A stretch of DNA of 64,000 nucleotides from Streptomyces armeniacus. Its GTDB lineage: Bacteria; Actinomycetota; Actinomycetes; Streptomycetales; Streptomycetaceae. The position numbers and the translations under genes are program-made. This document shows positions 7,378 through 15,932 of this stretch, one piece after another; position 1 is the stretch's first letter; every line of letters starts with the position of its first letter. Below the pieces are notes generated by a model. The model had not been told where the DNA came from and made no database searches. It saw only the letters and a program-made list of their open reading frames with translations. The stretch covers positions 1,474,369 to 1,538,368 of the forward strand of contig NZ_CP031320.1 in the NCBI RefSeq assembly GCF_003355155.1, read 5' to 3'.

Positions 7378-7902
7378 GTGACCAAGGCATGGCACCAGTA
7401 CCGCTTCCACAACGTCTGGCTGCTCCCGGCGCCGCCCTCGGCCGTCTACGCGGAGCTGGCGCGCGCCGCCGACTACCCGGCCTGGTGGCCGCAGGTGCGC
7501 GAGGTCAGGGCCGTGGACGAGGGCTCCGGGACGGCGCGGTTCCGCTCGTACCTGCCGTACGACCTGGAGGTCACCGCGCGTGCCGTACGGCAGGACCCGG
7601 AGGCGGGCGTGCTGGAGATCGCGATGAGCGGGGACCTGGTGGGCTGGGCCCGCTGGACGATCACGAGCGTGAGCGGTATGGGCGGTGGGCGCCGTGTGCG
7701 CGGCATGCGCGGCGGGCCGTACGGCGCGGAAGGCGGCGGTACGCGGGCCGAGTTCGACCAGTGGGTCGAGGCGCGCAAGCCGCTGCTCCGGCTGTTCGCG
7801 CTGCCCTGCCGGCCGCTCTTCACCGCCAACCACGCCCTGATGATGCGCGCCGGATGCCGGGGGCTCCGCAAGCGCCTGAGAAGGGGTTTGGATGAAGCGT
7901 GA
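7378..7902 (+). CDS. SRPBCC / polyketide cyclase-like protein
   Basis: A 174-residue START/SRPBCC-fold protein. It begins WHQYRFHNVWLLPAPPSAVY and contains DYPAWWPQVREVRAVDEGSG, typical of polyketide cyclase/dehydrase-like lipid-binding proteins with a hydrophobic pocket. A glycine/arginine-rich loop (GMGGGRRVRGMRGGPYG) near residue 105 is an unusual insertion. GTG 7378 has GGGAG upstream and starts exactly at the domain. Upstream in-frame codons run through the tRNA. It is sandwiched between two tRNA-Val genes. Ligand unknown. Confidence 0.8.
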   Translation: MTKAWHQYRFHNVWLLPAPPSAVYAELARAADYPAWWPQVREVRAVDEGSGTARFRSYLPYDLEVTARAVRQDPEAGVLEIAMSGDLVGWARWTITSVSGMGGGRRVRGMRGGPYGAEGGGTRAEFDQWVEARKPLLRLFALPCRPLFTANHALMMRAGCRGLRKRLRRGLDEA

Positions 7903-7917
7903 GCCGCACGGTATGGT
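7888..7917 (+). promoter_or_regulatory. candidate promoter for second tRNA-Val
   Basis: TTGGAT at 7888-7893 and TATGGT at 7912-7917 are separated by 18 bp and lie 27 bp before the tRNA 5' end. This fits a housekeeping sigma promoter. The -35 lies inside the end of the SRPBCC gene. Confidence 0.45.
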
Positions 7918-7944
7918 TCTGCCCGTGCCCAGCGCACACCACCC

Positions 7945-8016
7945 GGGCGATTAGCTCAGCGGGAGAGCACTTCGTTCACACCGAAGGGGTCACTGGTTCG
8001 ATCCCAGTATCGCCCA
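7945..8016 (+). tRNA. tRNA-Val (anticodon CAC), copy 2
   Basis: A 72-nt cloverleaf with the same acceptor, anticodon arm and anticodon CAC as the copy at 7229. It differs at five positions, in the D loop, the base after the D arm, the variable region and the T loop. CCA is not encoded. Duplicate tRNA genes 644 bp apart suggest tandem duplication with one protein gene retained between. Confidence 0.97.
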
Positions 8017-8027
8017 CGCAGTCGACA

Positions 8028-8065
8028 GGCGACATGCGTCCGCGGAAAGCGCGGACCATGTCGCC
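8028..8065. repeat. tandem hairpin element, copy 1
   Basis: A 9-bp outer stem (GGCGACATG with CATGTCGCC), a single bulged C, then a 7-bp inner stem (GTCCGCG with CGCGGAC) capped by GAAAG. It begins 11 nt after the tRNA-Val. It is homologous to the element at 8134 and shows two compensatory pair changes relative to it. Likely a terminator or a structured repeat. Confidence 0.75.
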
Positions 8066-8133
8066 TTCGTCGTTCTTGCGCGGCTGCGCCGCGCGGGGCG
8101 GGGGCTCCGCCACCCGCACTCCCAGGGGCGACA

Positions 8134-8171
8134 GGCGACGCGTGTCCGCGGAAAGCGTGGACCGCGTCGCC
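8134..8171. repeat. tandem hairpin element, copy 2
   Basis: Same design as 8028-8065: outer stem GGCGACGCG/CGCGTCGCC, a bulged T, inner stem GTCCGCG/CGTGGAC with one G-T pair, loop GAAAG. It ends 20 bp before the stop of the minus-strand response regulator, so it could terminate from either side. Confidence 0.75.
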
Positions 8172-8191
8172 TTCGCCTTGTCAGCGCCCCT

Positions 8192-8854
8192 CTACGTCGC
8201 CGCGCGGCCACCCGCGTTGAGGTAGGCGAGGACCGCCAGGACGCGGCGGTGGCCGCTGTCGCTCGGCGGGAGGCCGAGCTTCGAGAAGACGTTCCCGATG
8301 TGCTTGCTCACCGCCCGTTCGCTGATCACGAGGCGGGCGCTGATCTCCGTGTTGCCGTGGCCCTGCGCCATCAGCCGCAGCACCTCCGTCTCGCGCGGCG
8401 TGAGCGTCTCCAGCGGGTCCTCGCGGCCGTGCCGCGCTATCAGTTCCGTGACCACTTCGGGGTCCAGCGCCGTACCGCCCGCCGCCACGCGTTCCAGCGC
8501 CTCCAGGAACTCCTCGACGCGGCCCACCCGGTCCTTGAGCAGGTAGCCCAGGCCGCGGGCGCCGTCCGACAACAGCTCGGCCGCGTACGCCTCTTCGACG
8601 TACTGCGACAGCACCAGCACCGGCAGGCCGGGGAGTTGGCGGCGGGCGGCCAGGGCGGCGCGCAGGCCCTCGTCGCGGAAGCCGGGCGGCAGCCGTACGT
8701 CCAGGACCGCCGCGTCGGGGCGTTCGCCGAGCAGGGCGGGGAGCACCTCCGGGCCCGTCGCGGCGACGGCGGCGACCTCGTGGCCCGCGCTGGTCAGCAG
8801 CAGTACGAGGCCCTCCCGCAGCAAAGCGTTGTCCTCCGCGATCACCACTCGCAC
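8192..8854 (-). CDS. NarL/LuxR-family response regulator
   Basis: A 220-residue two-component regulator. The receiver domain has acidic E7-D8 and phospho-acceptor D52 (AAVLDVRLPPG), with Lys in GYLLKDRV near 107. The LuxR-type HTH (LTPRETEVLRLMAQGHGNTE...AVSKHIGNVFSKLGL) lies at about 150-210. GTG 8854 overlaps the histidine kinase stop by 13 bp, showing translational coupling. Output genes are unknown. The divergent gene beyond the kinase, encoding a tiny membrane protein, is the obvious candidate target. Confidence 0.93.
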   Translation of the reverse strand: MRVVIAEDNALLREGLVLLLTSAGHEVAAVAATGPEVLPALLGERPDAAVLDVRLPPGFRDEGLRAALAARRQLPGLPVLVLSQYVEEAYAAELLSDGARGLGYLLKDRVGRVEEFLEALERVAAGGTALDPEVVTELIARHGREDPLETLTPRETEVLRLMAQGHGNTEISARLVISERAVSKHIGNVFSKLGLPPSDSGHRRVLAVLAYLNAGGRAAT

Positions 8855-10002
8855 GGCAGCTCCACCTCTATGACGGTCGGTCCCCCGACGGGACTCGACA
8901 AGGCTACGGTCCCGTCCAGCGCCGCCACCCTGCGGCGCATGCCCAGCAGCCCGCTGCCGCGGTTCTCCTCCGCGCCGCCCTTGCCGTCGTCCTCCGCGCG
9001 TATCCGCAGCACCGAGGGGACCGTACGGTCCAGGACGACGGCGACGCTGGTGCCGCCGCTGTGCTTCGCCGCGTTCGTCAGTGCCTCGGCGACCACGAAG
9101 TACGCCGCCGCCTCCACCGCGGCCGTCGCCCGCGGCGCCGCCCCGACACCCGGGTCCTCCACCGTCACGCGCAGCGGGTGCGAGGCGGCCAACGCCCGTA
9201 CGGCCCCGGTGAGTCCCCGGTCGGTCAGTACGGGCGGGTGGATGCCGCGCACCACGTGCCGCAGCTCGGCGAGGGCCTCCTCCGCCTGCTGCTGGGCGTC
9301 GTCGAGCAGCGCGCGGCCCGCTTCCGGGTCGTTCACGTACGCGCGCCGCGCCAGGCCCAACCGCATGGTCAGCGCGACGAGGCGGGCCTGGGCGCCGTCG
9401 TGCAGGTCCCGTTCGATGCGGCGGAGTTCGGCACTGTGCGCCGCGACCGCGCCGGCGCGCGTCATGGAGAGCTGCTCGACGCGCTCGGCGAGCCGGGCGC
9501 TGGGGGAGGGGCGGAGCAGGGCCGCCGTCCAGTACGCCTCCAGGTCGGCCAGCGAGCCGAACAGCGGCAGCAGCAGCGGGCGTTGCCGCAGCAGACCGCA
9601 CCACACCCCGTCCACCAGCAGGCCGATCGGCCACAGCAGCAGCGCGACGCACAGCAGCACGATGCCGTACAGCACCTGTGTGACGACCCAGAGCATGTCG
9701 CGCCAGGTGCCCGGGTCGGAGCTGGCGGTGCGTACGCGCTCGGTGAGCGAACCGCTCAGCGGCAGGTAGTGCTTGGGCACGACCTCCGCACCGAGCCGTT
9801 CGCCGGCGCGTACGCGCGCGAAGCCCGCGAGGCGGCGCAGCGCGAGGACCGCCTCCGGCCACGAACCGGCGCCGATCAGGGTCAGGGCCATGACCGTACA
9901 GAGGATGAACAGGGGGATCGTCACGTAGCACACGAGCGAGATCGCGAAGCCCACGAGCAGATGACGGAACGCCCGCCACGCCTCGAGCAGGGGCTCTTTC
10001 AT
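8842..10002 (-). CDS. NarL-partner sensor histidine kinase
   Basis: A 386-residue membrane kinase. N-terminal sensor helices (LLVGFAISLVCYVTIPLFIL, then WVVTQVLYGIVLLCVALLLW) form the putative-sensor domain typical of streptomycete NarL-type kinases with no large extracellular loop. HisKA_3 has phospho-His H201 in ERDLHDGAQARLVALTM. The HATPase region shows VVAEALTNAAKHS, DDGKG and GSGLLGMRRRV. ATG 10002 is unambiguous. It is co-transcribed with the overlapping regulator. It probably senses cell-envelope or membrane stress, by family inference only. Confidence 0.92.
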   Translation of the reverse strand: MKEPLLEAWRAFRHLLVGFAISLVCYVTIPLFILCTVMALTLIGAGSWPEAVLALRRLAGFARVRAGERLGAEVVPKHYLPLSGSLTERVRTASSDPGTWRDMLWVVTQVLYGIVLLCVALLLWPIGLLVDGVWCGLLRQRPLLLPLFGSLADLEAYWTAALLRPSPSARLAERVEQLSMTRAGAVAAHSAELRRIERDLHDGAQARLVALTMRLGLARRAYVNDPEAGRALLDDAQQQAEEALAELRHVVRGIHPPVLTDRGLTGAVRALAASHPLRVTVEDPGVGAAPRATAAVEAAAYFVVAEALTNAAKHSGGTSVAVVLDRTVPSVLRIRAEDDGKGGAEENRGSGLLGMRRRVAALDGTVALSSPVGGPTVIEVELPCEW

Positions 10003-10173
10003 CTGTTCACCGTATGCGAGTGCTCACGCGCGGCGCAGGCGCGGTCGCCACACGCCCCTCGGTGGAGTGCACTACACCACCGTGCGGGAGCGGGCACCAT
10101 CGTGCGCCGGGGCGCCCGGCCGTAGCGTCATACGCGTCCTACGCGGCGTCACAACGGACTTACGGAGGGACCG

Positions 10174-10350
10174 ATGAACCCGGTCAAGGCCATGCTGTGG
10201 GCACTGCTCGCGCTCTGCCTCGGCGCCAACATAGCGGTGAGCCTGAAGATGGAGAACGGCCCGATGGAAGTGCTGATGAGCGTGCTCACCGGCCTCGGCG
10301 TGCTCGGCGCGATCACCGGGCTGGTGCTGCTGCGGCGCGTCGCGCGCTGA
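10174..10350 (+). CDS. small two-helix membrane protein next to two-component system
   Basis: A 58-residue protein, MNPVKAMLWALLALCLGANI..., with two hydrophobic helices (residues 6-24 and 34-53) joined by a short KMENGP loop and ending LLRRVAR. GGAGGG lies 5 nt before the ATG, a near-ideal ribosome-binding site that strongly supports translation. It is divergent from the histidine kinase gene with 171 bp between starts. It could be regulated by, or serve as a membrane partner for, that system. No family recognised. Confidence 0.65.
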   Translation: MNPVKAMLWALLALCLGANIAVSLKMENGPMEVLMSVLTGLGVLGAITGLVLLRRVAR

Positions 10351-10420
10351 CCGAAGGCGCCGCGGAGGCGCACCGCTCCGGTCCGGCCGCGATGACCGCG
10401 GGCGGCGTCCGGCAGCCTCG

Positions 10421-11146
10421 TCACGCCGCGGCGGGGAGTCCGGGGCGCAGCGGCCACGCCGGGTCGACCGGATGCCCCGGGACCGCGGGCGCGAACCACG
10501 CCGTCAGGCCGCGCGCCGCCGCCGCGTACCAGACCGCCTGCAGCGTGTGCAGCTGCGCCGGGCTGAGCCGGGAGAGCCGCGGAGCGTACCGGCGGCCCAG
10601 GGCCCGTACGACGCCCAGCGCCGCCGCCGCGTCGCTCGCCGCGTCGTGCGGTGCCGCCAGCGGCACGTCGTAGGCCGCGCACAGGCGGGCGAGCGTACGG
10701 CGGCCCTCGCGGTGCCGGTCCAGCTGCTTGTCCAGGACGAGCGGGTCGAGCACGCAGAGGGAGAAGCGGCCCAGGTGGCCGGTGAGGGACGCGGCGCGGT
10801 GCCGCTTCAACTCGCGGTCCAGCAGCGTCAGATCGAACGGTGCGTTCATCACCACCAGCGGTACCCCCGCGGCAGCCTGCCCGGCCAGGGCCCGCGCCAG
10901 CTCCTCCACCACGGGGCCGGGAGGCCGCCCGTGCGCCCGCAGATGCTCCGCGCTCAGCCCGTGCACCCGCGCCGCCGGGCCCGGCACCGGAATCCCCGGG
11001 TCCACCAGCCAGCGGCGGATCTGTGGGGGCTGCCCGGCGCCGGCCTGTACGACGAGGGCGGCGGCGACGATCCGGTCCCGTTCGGTGTCGACACCGGTGG
11101 TCTCCGTGTCGAACGCGGCGAGCGGCCCCTCGTACCAGCACCCCAT
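10421..11146 (-). CDS. DEDDh 3'-5' exonuclease (DNA polymerase III epsilon-like)
   Basis: A 241-residue exonuclease. Motif I is [17 protein letters not shown] near residue 11 and motif II is [14 protein letters not shown] near 98. The Exo III region [17 protein letters not shown] supplies the DEDDh His and Asp. Such proteins degrade DNA or RNA 3' to 5' and may act in proofreading or RNA turnover; this one is a free-standing domain. ATG 11146 follows GGGGAAG by 6 nt. It is divergent from thrS. Confidence 0.88.
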   Translation of the reverse strand: MGCWYEGPLAAFDTETTGVDTERDRIVAAALVVQAGAGQPPQIRRWLVDPGIPVPGPAARVHGLSAEHLRAHGRPPGPVVEELARALAGQAAAGVPLVVMNAPFDLTLLDRELKRHRAASLTGHLGRFSLCVLDPLVLDKQLDRHREGRRTLARLCAAYDVPLAAPHDAASDAAAALGVVRALGRRYAPRLSRLSPAQLHTLQAVWYAAAARGLTAWFAPAVPGHPVDPAWPLRPGLPAAA

Positions 11147-11346
11147 GGCCCACTTCCCCGGATGTCCGCTCCGCGCCGCCAGGACCGCCCCGTACGGCTG
11201 CTGACGCCCCTCGCCAGGTGATACCGCACCGCGTGCGCGGCCAACCGCCGGCAAACCGTTTCGCGGAGAGGGGACCGCTCTCGGTACGATTCCAGCTGCG
11301 CGGCGGTTTCGGCCGCGCGTCCCCGTCAGAGTGTCAGGAGAAACCG

Positions 11347-13326
11347 GTGGCAGACGTCCGTGTGATCATCCAACGCGATTCCGAGCGGGAAGAACGCGTG
11401 GTGACCACGGGCACCACGGCGGCGGCCCTGTTCGAGGGCGACCGCTCGGTCGTCGCCGCGCGGGTCGCCGGGCAGCTGCGGGACCTCGCGTACGAGCTCG
11501 CGGACGGCGACGAGGTCGAACCGGTCGGGATCGGCAGCCAGGACGGGCTGGACATCCTCCGGCACTCCACCGCGCACGTGATGGCGCAGGCCGTGCAGGA
11601 GCTGTTCCCGGAGGCCAAGCTGGGCATCGGGCCGCCCATCAGGGACGGTTTCTACTACGACTTCGACGTCGCCGAGCCGTTCACCCCGGACGACCTGAAG
11701 CGCGTCGAGAAGAAGATGCAGGAGATCCAGAAGCGCGGCCAGCGTTTCTCCCGCCGGGTCACCGGCGACGACGACGCTCGCGAGGAGCTGGCGGACGAGC
11801 CGTACAAGCTGGAGCTCATCGGCCTCAAGGGCGTGGCCGCGGAAGCCGCCGAGGGCGCCTCCGCCGAGGTCGGCGCCGGCGAGCTGACCATCTACGACAA
11901 CCTCGACGCGAAGACCGGCGAGCTGTGCTGGAAGGACCTGTGCCGTGGTCCGCACCTGCCGACCACCCGCGCCATCCCCGCGTTCAAGCTGATGCGCAGC
12001 GCCGCCGCGTACTGGCGGGGGAGCGAGAAGAACAAGCAACTGCAGCGGATCTACGGCACCGCCTGGCCGACCAAGGACGAGCTGAAGGCGCATCTGGAGT
12101 TCCTGGCGGAGGCGGAGAAGCGCGACCACCGGAGGCTCGGCAACGAGCTGGACCTGTTCTCCATCCCCGAGGAGATCGGCTCCGGACTCGCGGTGTTCCA
12201 CCCCAAGGGCGGCGTCATCCGGCGGGTCATGGAGGACTACTCGCGGCGGCGGCACGAGGAGGCGGACTACGAGTTCGTCTACACCCCGCACGCCACCAAG
12301 AGCGCGCTGTTCGAGAAGTCCGGGCACCTGGACTGGTACGCCGACGGCATGTATCCGCCCATGCAGCTCGACGAGGGCCAGGACTACTACCTGAAGCCCA
12401 TGAACTGCCCGATGCACCACCTGATCTTCGACGCGCGCGGCCGCTCGTACCGCGAACTCCCGCTGCGCCTCTTCGAGTTCGGGACGGTCTACCGCTACGA
12501 GAAGTCCGGCGTCGTGCACGGCCTCACCCGGGCCCGGGGCTTCACCCAGGACGACTCGCACATCTACTGCAGCCGGGAGCAGATGGCCGGCGAGCTCGAC
12601 TCGCTGCTCACCTTCGTGCTGAACCTGCTGCGCGACTACGGCCTCGACGACTTCTATCTGGAGCTGTCCACCAAGGACCCGGAGAAGTTCGTCGGCACGG
12701 ACGAGGTGTGGGAGGAGTCCACCGAGGCGCTGCGCCAGGCGGCCGGCAAGCAGGGCCTGGAGCTGGTGATGGACCCGGGCGGCGCCGCGTTCTACGGGCC
12801 GAAGATCTCCGTACAGGCGAAGGACGCCATCGGGCGGACCTGGCAGATGTCCACGATCCAGGTGGACTTCAACATGCCGGAGCGCTTCGACCTGCAGTAC
12901 ACCGCGGCCGACGGCTCGCGGCAGCGGCCCGTGGTGATCCACCGCGCGCTGTTCGGCTCGATCGAGCGGTTCTTCGCGGTGCTGCTGGAGCACTACGCGG
13001 GGGCGTTCCCCGCCTGGCTGGCCCCGGTGCAGGCGGTCGGCATCCCGATCGGCGACGACCACGTGCCGTATCTGCAGGACTTCGCGGCGGAGGCGAAGCG
13101 GCAGGGGCTGCGGATGGAGGTCGACTCGTCCTCGGACCGGATGCAGAAGAAGATCAGGAACGCGCAGAAGACCAAGGTCCCGTTCATGGTCATCGCGGGT
13201 GACGAAGACATCGCGAACGACGCGGTGAGCTTCCGCTACCGCGACGGCACGCAGAAGAACGGCATCCCGCGCGCCGAGGCGATCGCCGAGGTGCTGGACG
13301 CGGTGCAGCGGCGGGTCCAGGTCTGA
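11347..13326 (+). CDS. thrS: threonyl-tRNA synthetase
   Basis: A 659-residue class II synthetase. The N-terminal TGS domain ([16 protein letters not shown]...) is followed by the editing-type tRNA_SAD domain ([20 protein letters not shown], which contains HxxxH). The catalytic core shows [20 protein letters not shown] and [20 protein letters not shown]. The anticodon-binding domain ends the protein. GTG 11347 is 7 nt after AGGAG. I looked for a T-box leader in the 200 bp upstream and saw none. The enzyme charges tRNA-Thr; length is normal. Confidence 0.97.
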   Translation: MADVRVIIQRDSEREERVVTTGTTAAALFEGDRSVVAARVAGQLRDLAYELADGDEVEPVGIGSQDGLDILRHSTAHVMAQAVQELFPEAKLGIGPPIRDGFYYDFDVAEPFTPDDLKRVEKKMQEIQKRGQRFSRRVTGDDDAREELADEPYKLELIGLKGVAAEAAEGASAEVGAGELTIYDNLDAKTGELCWKDLCRGPHLPTTRAIPAFKLMRSAAAYWRGSEKNKQLQRIYGTAWPTKDELKAHLEFLAEAEKRDHRRLGNELDLFSIPEEIGSGLAVFHPKGGVIRRVMEDYSRRRHEEADYEFVYTPHATKSALFEKSGHLDWYADGMYPPMQLDEGQDYYLKPMNCPMHHLIFDARGRSYRELPLRLFEFGTVYRYEKSGVVHGLTRARGFTQDDSHIYCSREQMAGELDSLLTFVLNLLRDYGLDDFYLELSTKDPEKFVGTDEVWEESTEALRQAAGKQGLELVMDPGGAAFYGPKISVQAKDAIGRTWQMSTIQVDFNMPERFDLQYTAADGSRQRPVVIHRALFGSIERFFAVLLEHYAGAFPAWLAPVQAVGIPIGDDHVPYLQDFAAEAKRQGLRMEVDSSSDRMQKKIRNAQKTKVPFMVIAGDEDIANDAVSFRYRDGTQKNGIPRAEAIAEVLDAVQRRVQV

Positions 13327-13403
13327 GGCGGCCGCCGGCTCCGGGCCGGTAGCGGGCGGGGCCCCGGGGCGGTACCCGGGGCCCGCGCCATATGCTGGCC
13401 CGT

Positions 13404-13955
13404 ATGACGAGCGAGCAGCCGGAGCAGCAGATCGGGGTGGGGGCGCCGGACGCGTTCCAGCGTCTGTGGACGCCCCACCGGATGGCGTACATCCAGGGGG
13501 AGAACAAGCCGAGCGGACCCGGCTCGGGCGACGGCTGCCCGTTCTGCACCATCCCCACCAAGAGCGACGAGGACGGGCTGATCCTGGCCCGCGGCACACG
13601 CGTGTACGCGGTTCTCAACCTCTATCCGTACAACGGCGGGCATCTGATGGTCGTGCCCTTCCGGCACGTCGCGGACTACACCGAGCTGGACGCCGAGGAG
13701 ACCGCCGAGCTCGCGGAGTTCACCAAGCGGGCGATGACGGCGCTGCGCACCGCTTCCGGGGCGCACGGGTTCAACATCGGCATGAACCAGGGCGCCGACG
13801 CGGGCGCCGGCATCGCCGCGCACCTGCACCAGCACGTGGTGCCGCGGTGGGGCGGCGACACCAACTTCATGCCGGTGGTGGGCCACACCAAGATCCTGCC
13901 GCAGCTGCTGGCGGACACCCGGGCCATGCTGGCCGAGGTCTGGCCGAAGGGCTGA
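13404..13955 (+). CDS. HIT-domain nucleotide phosphorylase/hydrolase
   Basis: A 183-residue HIT protein with catalytic HLHQHVVPR near residue 140, a CPFC zinc-type motif near 46, and the NLYPYNGGHLMVVPFRH strand. It closely resembles the mycobacterial Ap4A phosphorylase class, which splits diadenosine tetraphosphate, an alarmone produced by aminoacyl-tRNA synthetases. That fits its place next to thrS and the PIM genes, an order conserved in actinobacteria. ATG 13404 is preferred; ATG 13392 would add four residues. No clear Shine-Dalgarno. Confidence 0.9.
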   Translation: MTSEQPEQQIGVGAPDAFQRLWTPHRMAYIQGENKPSGPGSGDGCPFCTIPTKSDEDGLILARGTRVYAVLNLYPYNGGHLMVVPFRHVADYTELDAEETAELAEFTKRAMTALRTASGAHGFNIGMNQGADAGAGIAAHLHQHVVPRWGGDTNFMPVVGHTKILPQLLADTRAMLAEVWPKG

Positions 13956-14047
13956 CGGCGGGGCACAGCGCCGCCAGGCGCCCGTACGACGGGCCGCCGG
14001 GCCTCCGTACGGGCCCGCCGCCCCCGCTGTCCGTACGGGCGTCCGCG

Positions 14048-15718
14048 TCAGGCGTCGTACGCGTCCGACTTGCCCGGCTCGGCGCCCTGCACCATCCCGC
14101 TGAGCACCTGCGAACGGGCGCCGAACTGGTCGGTGACGCAGCCGTTCTCCTCCAGCACCCGGATCGCCGCCGAGTGCACGACCCGCAGCACCGGCGTCGC
14201 CGCGCGCAGCGCGTCGTCCGCCATGAAGCGGTGCCGCCACGGCTTGTCCGCCCACGCGTGCCGCAGCCCGAACGGCTCCGGCAGCGACAGCTTGCCGCCC
14301 AGGAAGTCCAGCACCGGCGGGAACCAGGTGAAGGGGGCGCGCGCGGCGAGGCGTACGACCTCACGTGCCTCCACGAGCGGCAGCGTGATCTCCTTGGTCT
14401 CCCAGAACTTGACGCTCTTGGAGACCTCCTTGGTCTTCGCCTTCGGCTTCGACGTGAACAGCGGGTGCACGGGCCCCAGCGCGTGCCCGGTGACCTCCAC
14501 CCGCAGCGTGTGGTGCAGCACCGTCACGCTGATCAGCAGTGTGATCACCAACTGGCCGTCCCAGAGCACGAACTGCACGCCCAGATAGTGCCGGTTGCCG
14601 CTGCCGAACTGCTGCTCGTTGCAGATCCGCTGCACCTCGAAGTCCCGGATGCGGTACCCCTCGACCTCCTGGCCCTCCGGCCGGGAGACCTCCTTCGCGC
14701 CCTCGCCGACGGGGGAGACGATCCAGTGCTGTATCCCCGGCACCGGGAAGCCGCCGGTGTGCAGCGGCCCGCGCTCCAGCATCCGCAGCTGGTCGTGGAT
14801 CGCCTTTACGACGTCCCAGCTGCGGAACGGGTTGATGTCGCCGCCCGGGTCCGCCGGCACCAGCTCCTCGGCCAGCTGCCAGCTGCCCCAGCGGGTGCCC
14901 ATGCCGAGTATGCCCTTCGGGCCCGCGTAGTAGACGAGGTTGCTCGCCTGCTCGGCGCCCAGCTTGGCAAGGCCGAGGCGGATGCGCTCGGCGCCCGCGT
15001 CGCCCGGGTCGCGCGGCACGGCCTCGGGGATCTTCGCTCCGATGCCGCCGCCCGCCAGCAGCGACTCCCAGCGGGCCCGCAGGTCCTTCGCGTACTGCTC
15101 GCAGATCCGCTTCGCCCACAGCCAGCCGACGATCGGCACGACCACCATGCTGCGCAGATAGAGGCCGAGGAGGCCGCCGTACGGCAGCTTGATCAGGAAG
15201 AGGACCGCGAGCACGCCGACCGCCACCAGCGCGGCCATCCCGAACGCGCCGACCCGCTTGTCCTGCGCGCCCGCGATGCTGCGGCGCAGCTGGAACGTGA
15301 GCAGCCACAGCAGGACGCCGGGCAGGAAAAGCAGCCCGAAGATCACCATCACGACGGTGAGCCGGGTGTCGCGGGCCTTGCGGATGCGGTTCGCGGCGAG
15401 GCAGTGCTCCACGACCGCCTGCGGCTCGGTGCCGAACGACTGGATCAGCGGCTTGCGCGCGCCGCCGAGCAGGCGCGTCTGCACGGCGCGCGAGAAGGCC
15501 TCGCCGAGATTCGGCTCGAAGAGGGACAGCTTGGGCGGCTTCTGCTTCGCTTCCTCGTTCGCCTTGATGAGGTCCTCGACCGGACCGTCGCGGTACGCCG
15601 CCGAGGCCAGGGCGTTGCTCGCCGCGGTCTGGCCCGCCGAGCCGGAGAGGGGGATCTCGGCGCCCGGACTGAAGTCGAACTCCGTCCCCTCCGCGCTGCC
15701 GCCGTCGAACCCCGCCAC
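14048..15718 (-). CDS. conserved integral membrane protein, unknown function
   Basis: A protein of about 556 residues with a polar N-terminus to 110 and two to four membrane segments between 130 and 230 (LTVVMVIFGLLFLPGVLLWLL, GMAALVAVGVLAVLFLIKLP, YLRSMVVVPIVGWLWA). A large soluble region follows with a further hydrophobic strand (LVITLLISVTVLHHTL). I recognise it only as a streptomycete conserved protein. GTG 15718 follows GGTGGGGG. An ATG at 15817 in frame would add 33 basic, low-complexity residues and is less likely. It converges with the HIT gene. Confidence 0.7.
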   Translation of the reverse strand: MAGFDGGSAEGTEFDFSPGAEIPLSGSAGQTAASNALASAAYRDGPVEDLIKANEEAKQKPPKLSLFEPNLGEAFSRAVQTRLLGGARKPLIQSFGTEPQAVVEHCLAANRIRKARDTRLTVVMVIFGLLFLPGVLLWLLTFQLRRSIAGAQDKRVGAFGMAALVAVGVLAVLFLIKLPYGGLLGLYLRSMVVVPIVGWLWAKRICEQYAKDLRARWESLLAGGGIGAKIPEAVPRDPGDAGAERIRLGLAKLGAEQASNLVYYAGPKGILGMGTRWGSWQLAEELVPADPGGDINPFRSWDVVKAIHDQLRMLERGPLHTGGFPVPGIQHWIVSPVGEGAKEVSRPEGQEVEGYRIRDFEVQRICNEQQFGSGNRHYLGVQFVLWDGQLVITLLISVTVLHHTLRVEVTGHALGPVHPLFTSKPKAKTKEVSKSVKFWETKEITLPLVEAREVVRLAARAPFTWFPPVLDFLGGKLSLPEPFGLRHAWADKPWRHRFMADDALRAATPVLRVVHSAAIRVLEENGCVTDQFGARSQVLSGMVQGAEPGKSDAYDA

Positions 15719-15845
15719 GCTGCCCCCACCTGCTGTCGCATCCCGGCGGCTGCCGGGACTGAACCATGCGATCCGGCCGGCCGGATCGCTGCCGAAACCA
15801 CGCCGCCGGCGCCGCACGACGCCGTCGTACCGCGTCCGGCAGGCA

Positions 15846-15890
15846 GTGTGCCGACCCCGGAGTTGTTCCCAACAGCCGTGGTCGGCACAC
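15846..15890. terminator. long inverted repeat after the EF-G-like gene
   Basis: Perfect 11-bp arms GTGTGCCGACC and GGTCGGCACAC surround further nested pairing (CGG/CCG and GTTG-TTCC-CAAC). It lies 43-87 bp beyond the EF-G-like stop and 128-172 bp upstream of the next minus-strand gene. A terminator is most likely, but arms this exact could also be an operator. Confidence 0.6.
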
Positions 15891-15932
15891 CCGTTGTCCG
15901 TGACCTACCAGCCTAGTCCCGTACGGCCCGGC

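Noticed and set aside
11147..11346. Possible T-box leader before thrS
   Set aside because: No T-box core sequence or specifier-loop architecture could be traced; only a short GAGAG/CTCTC stem is present.
13956..14047. Repeated CGTACGG tracts between the HIT gene and the membrane protein gene, as a terminator
   Set aside because: The arms do not pair over more than a few bases; the repeats reflect the general CGTACG excess.
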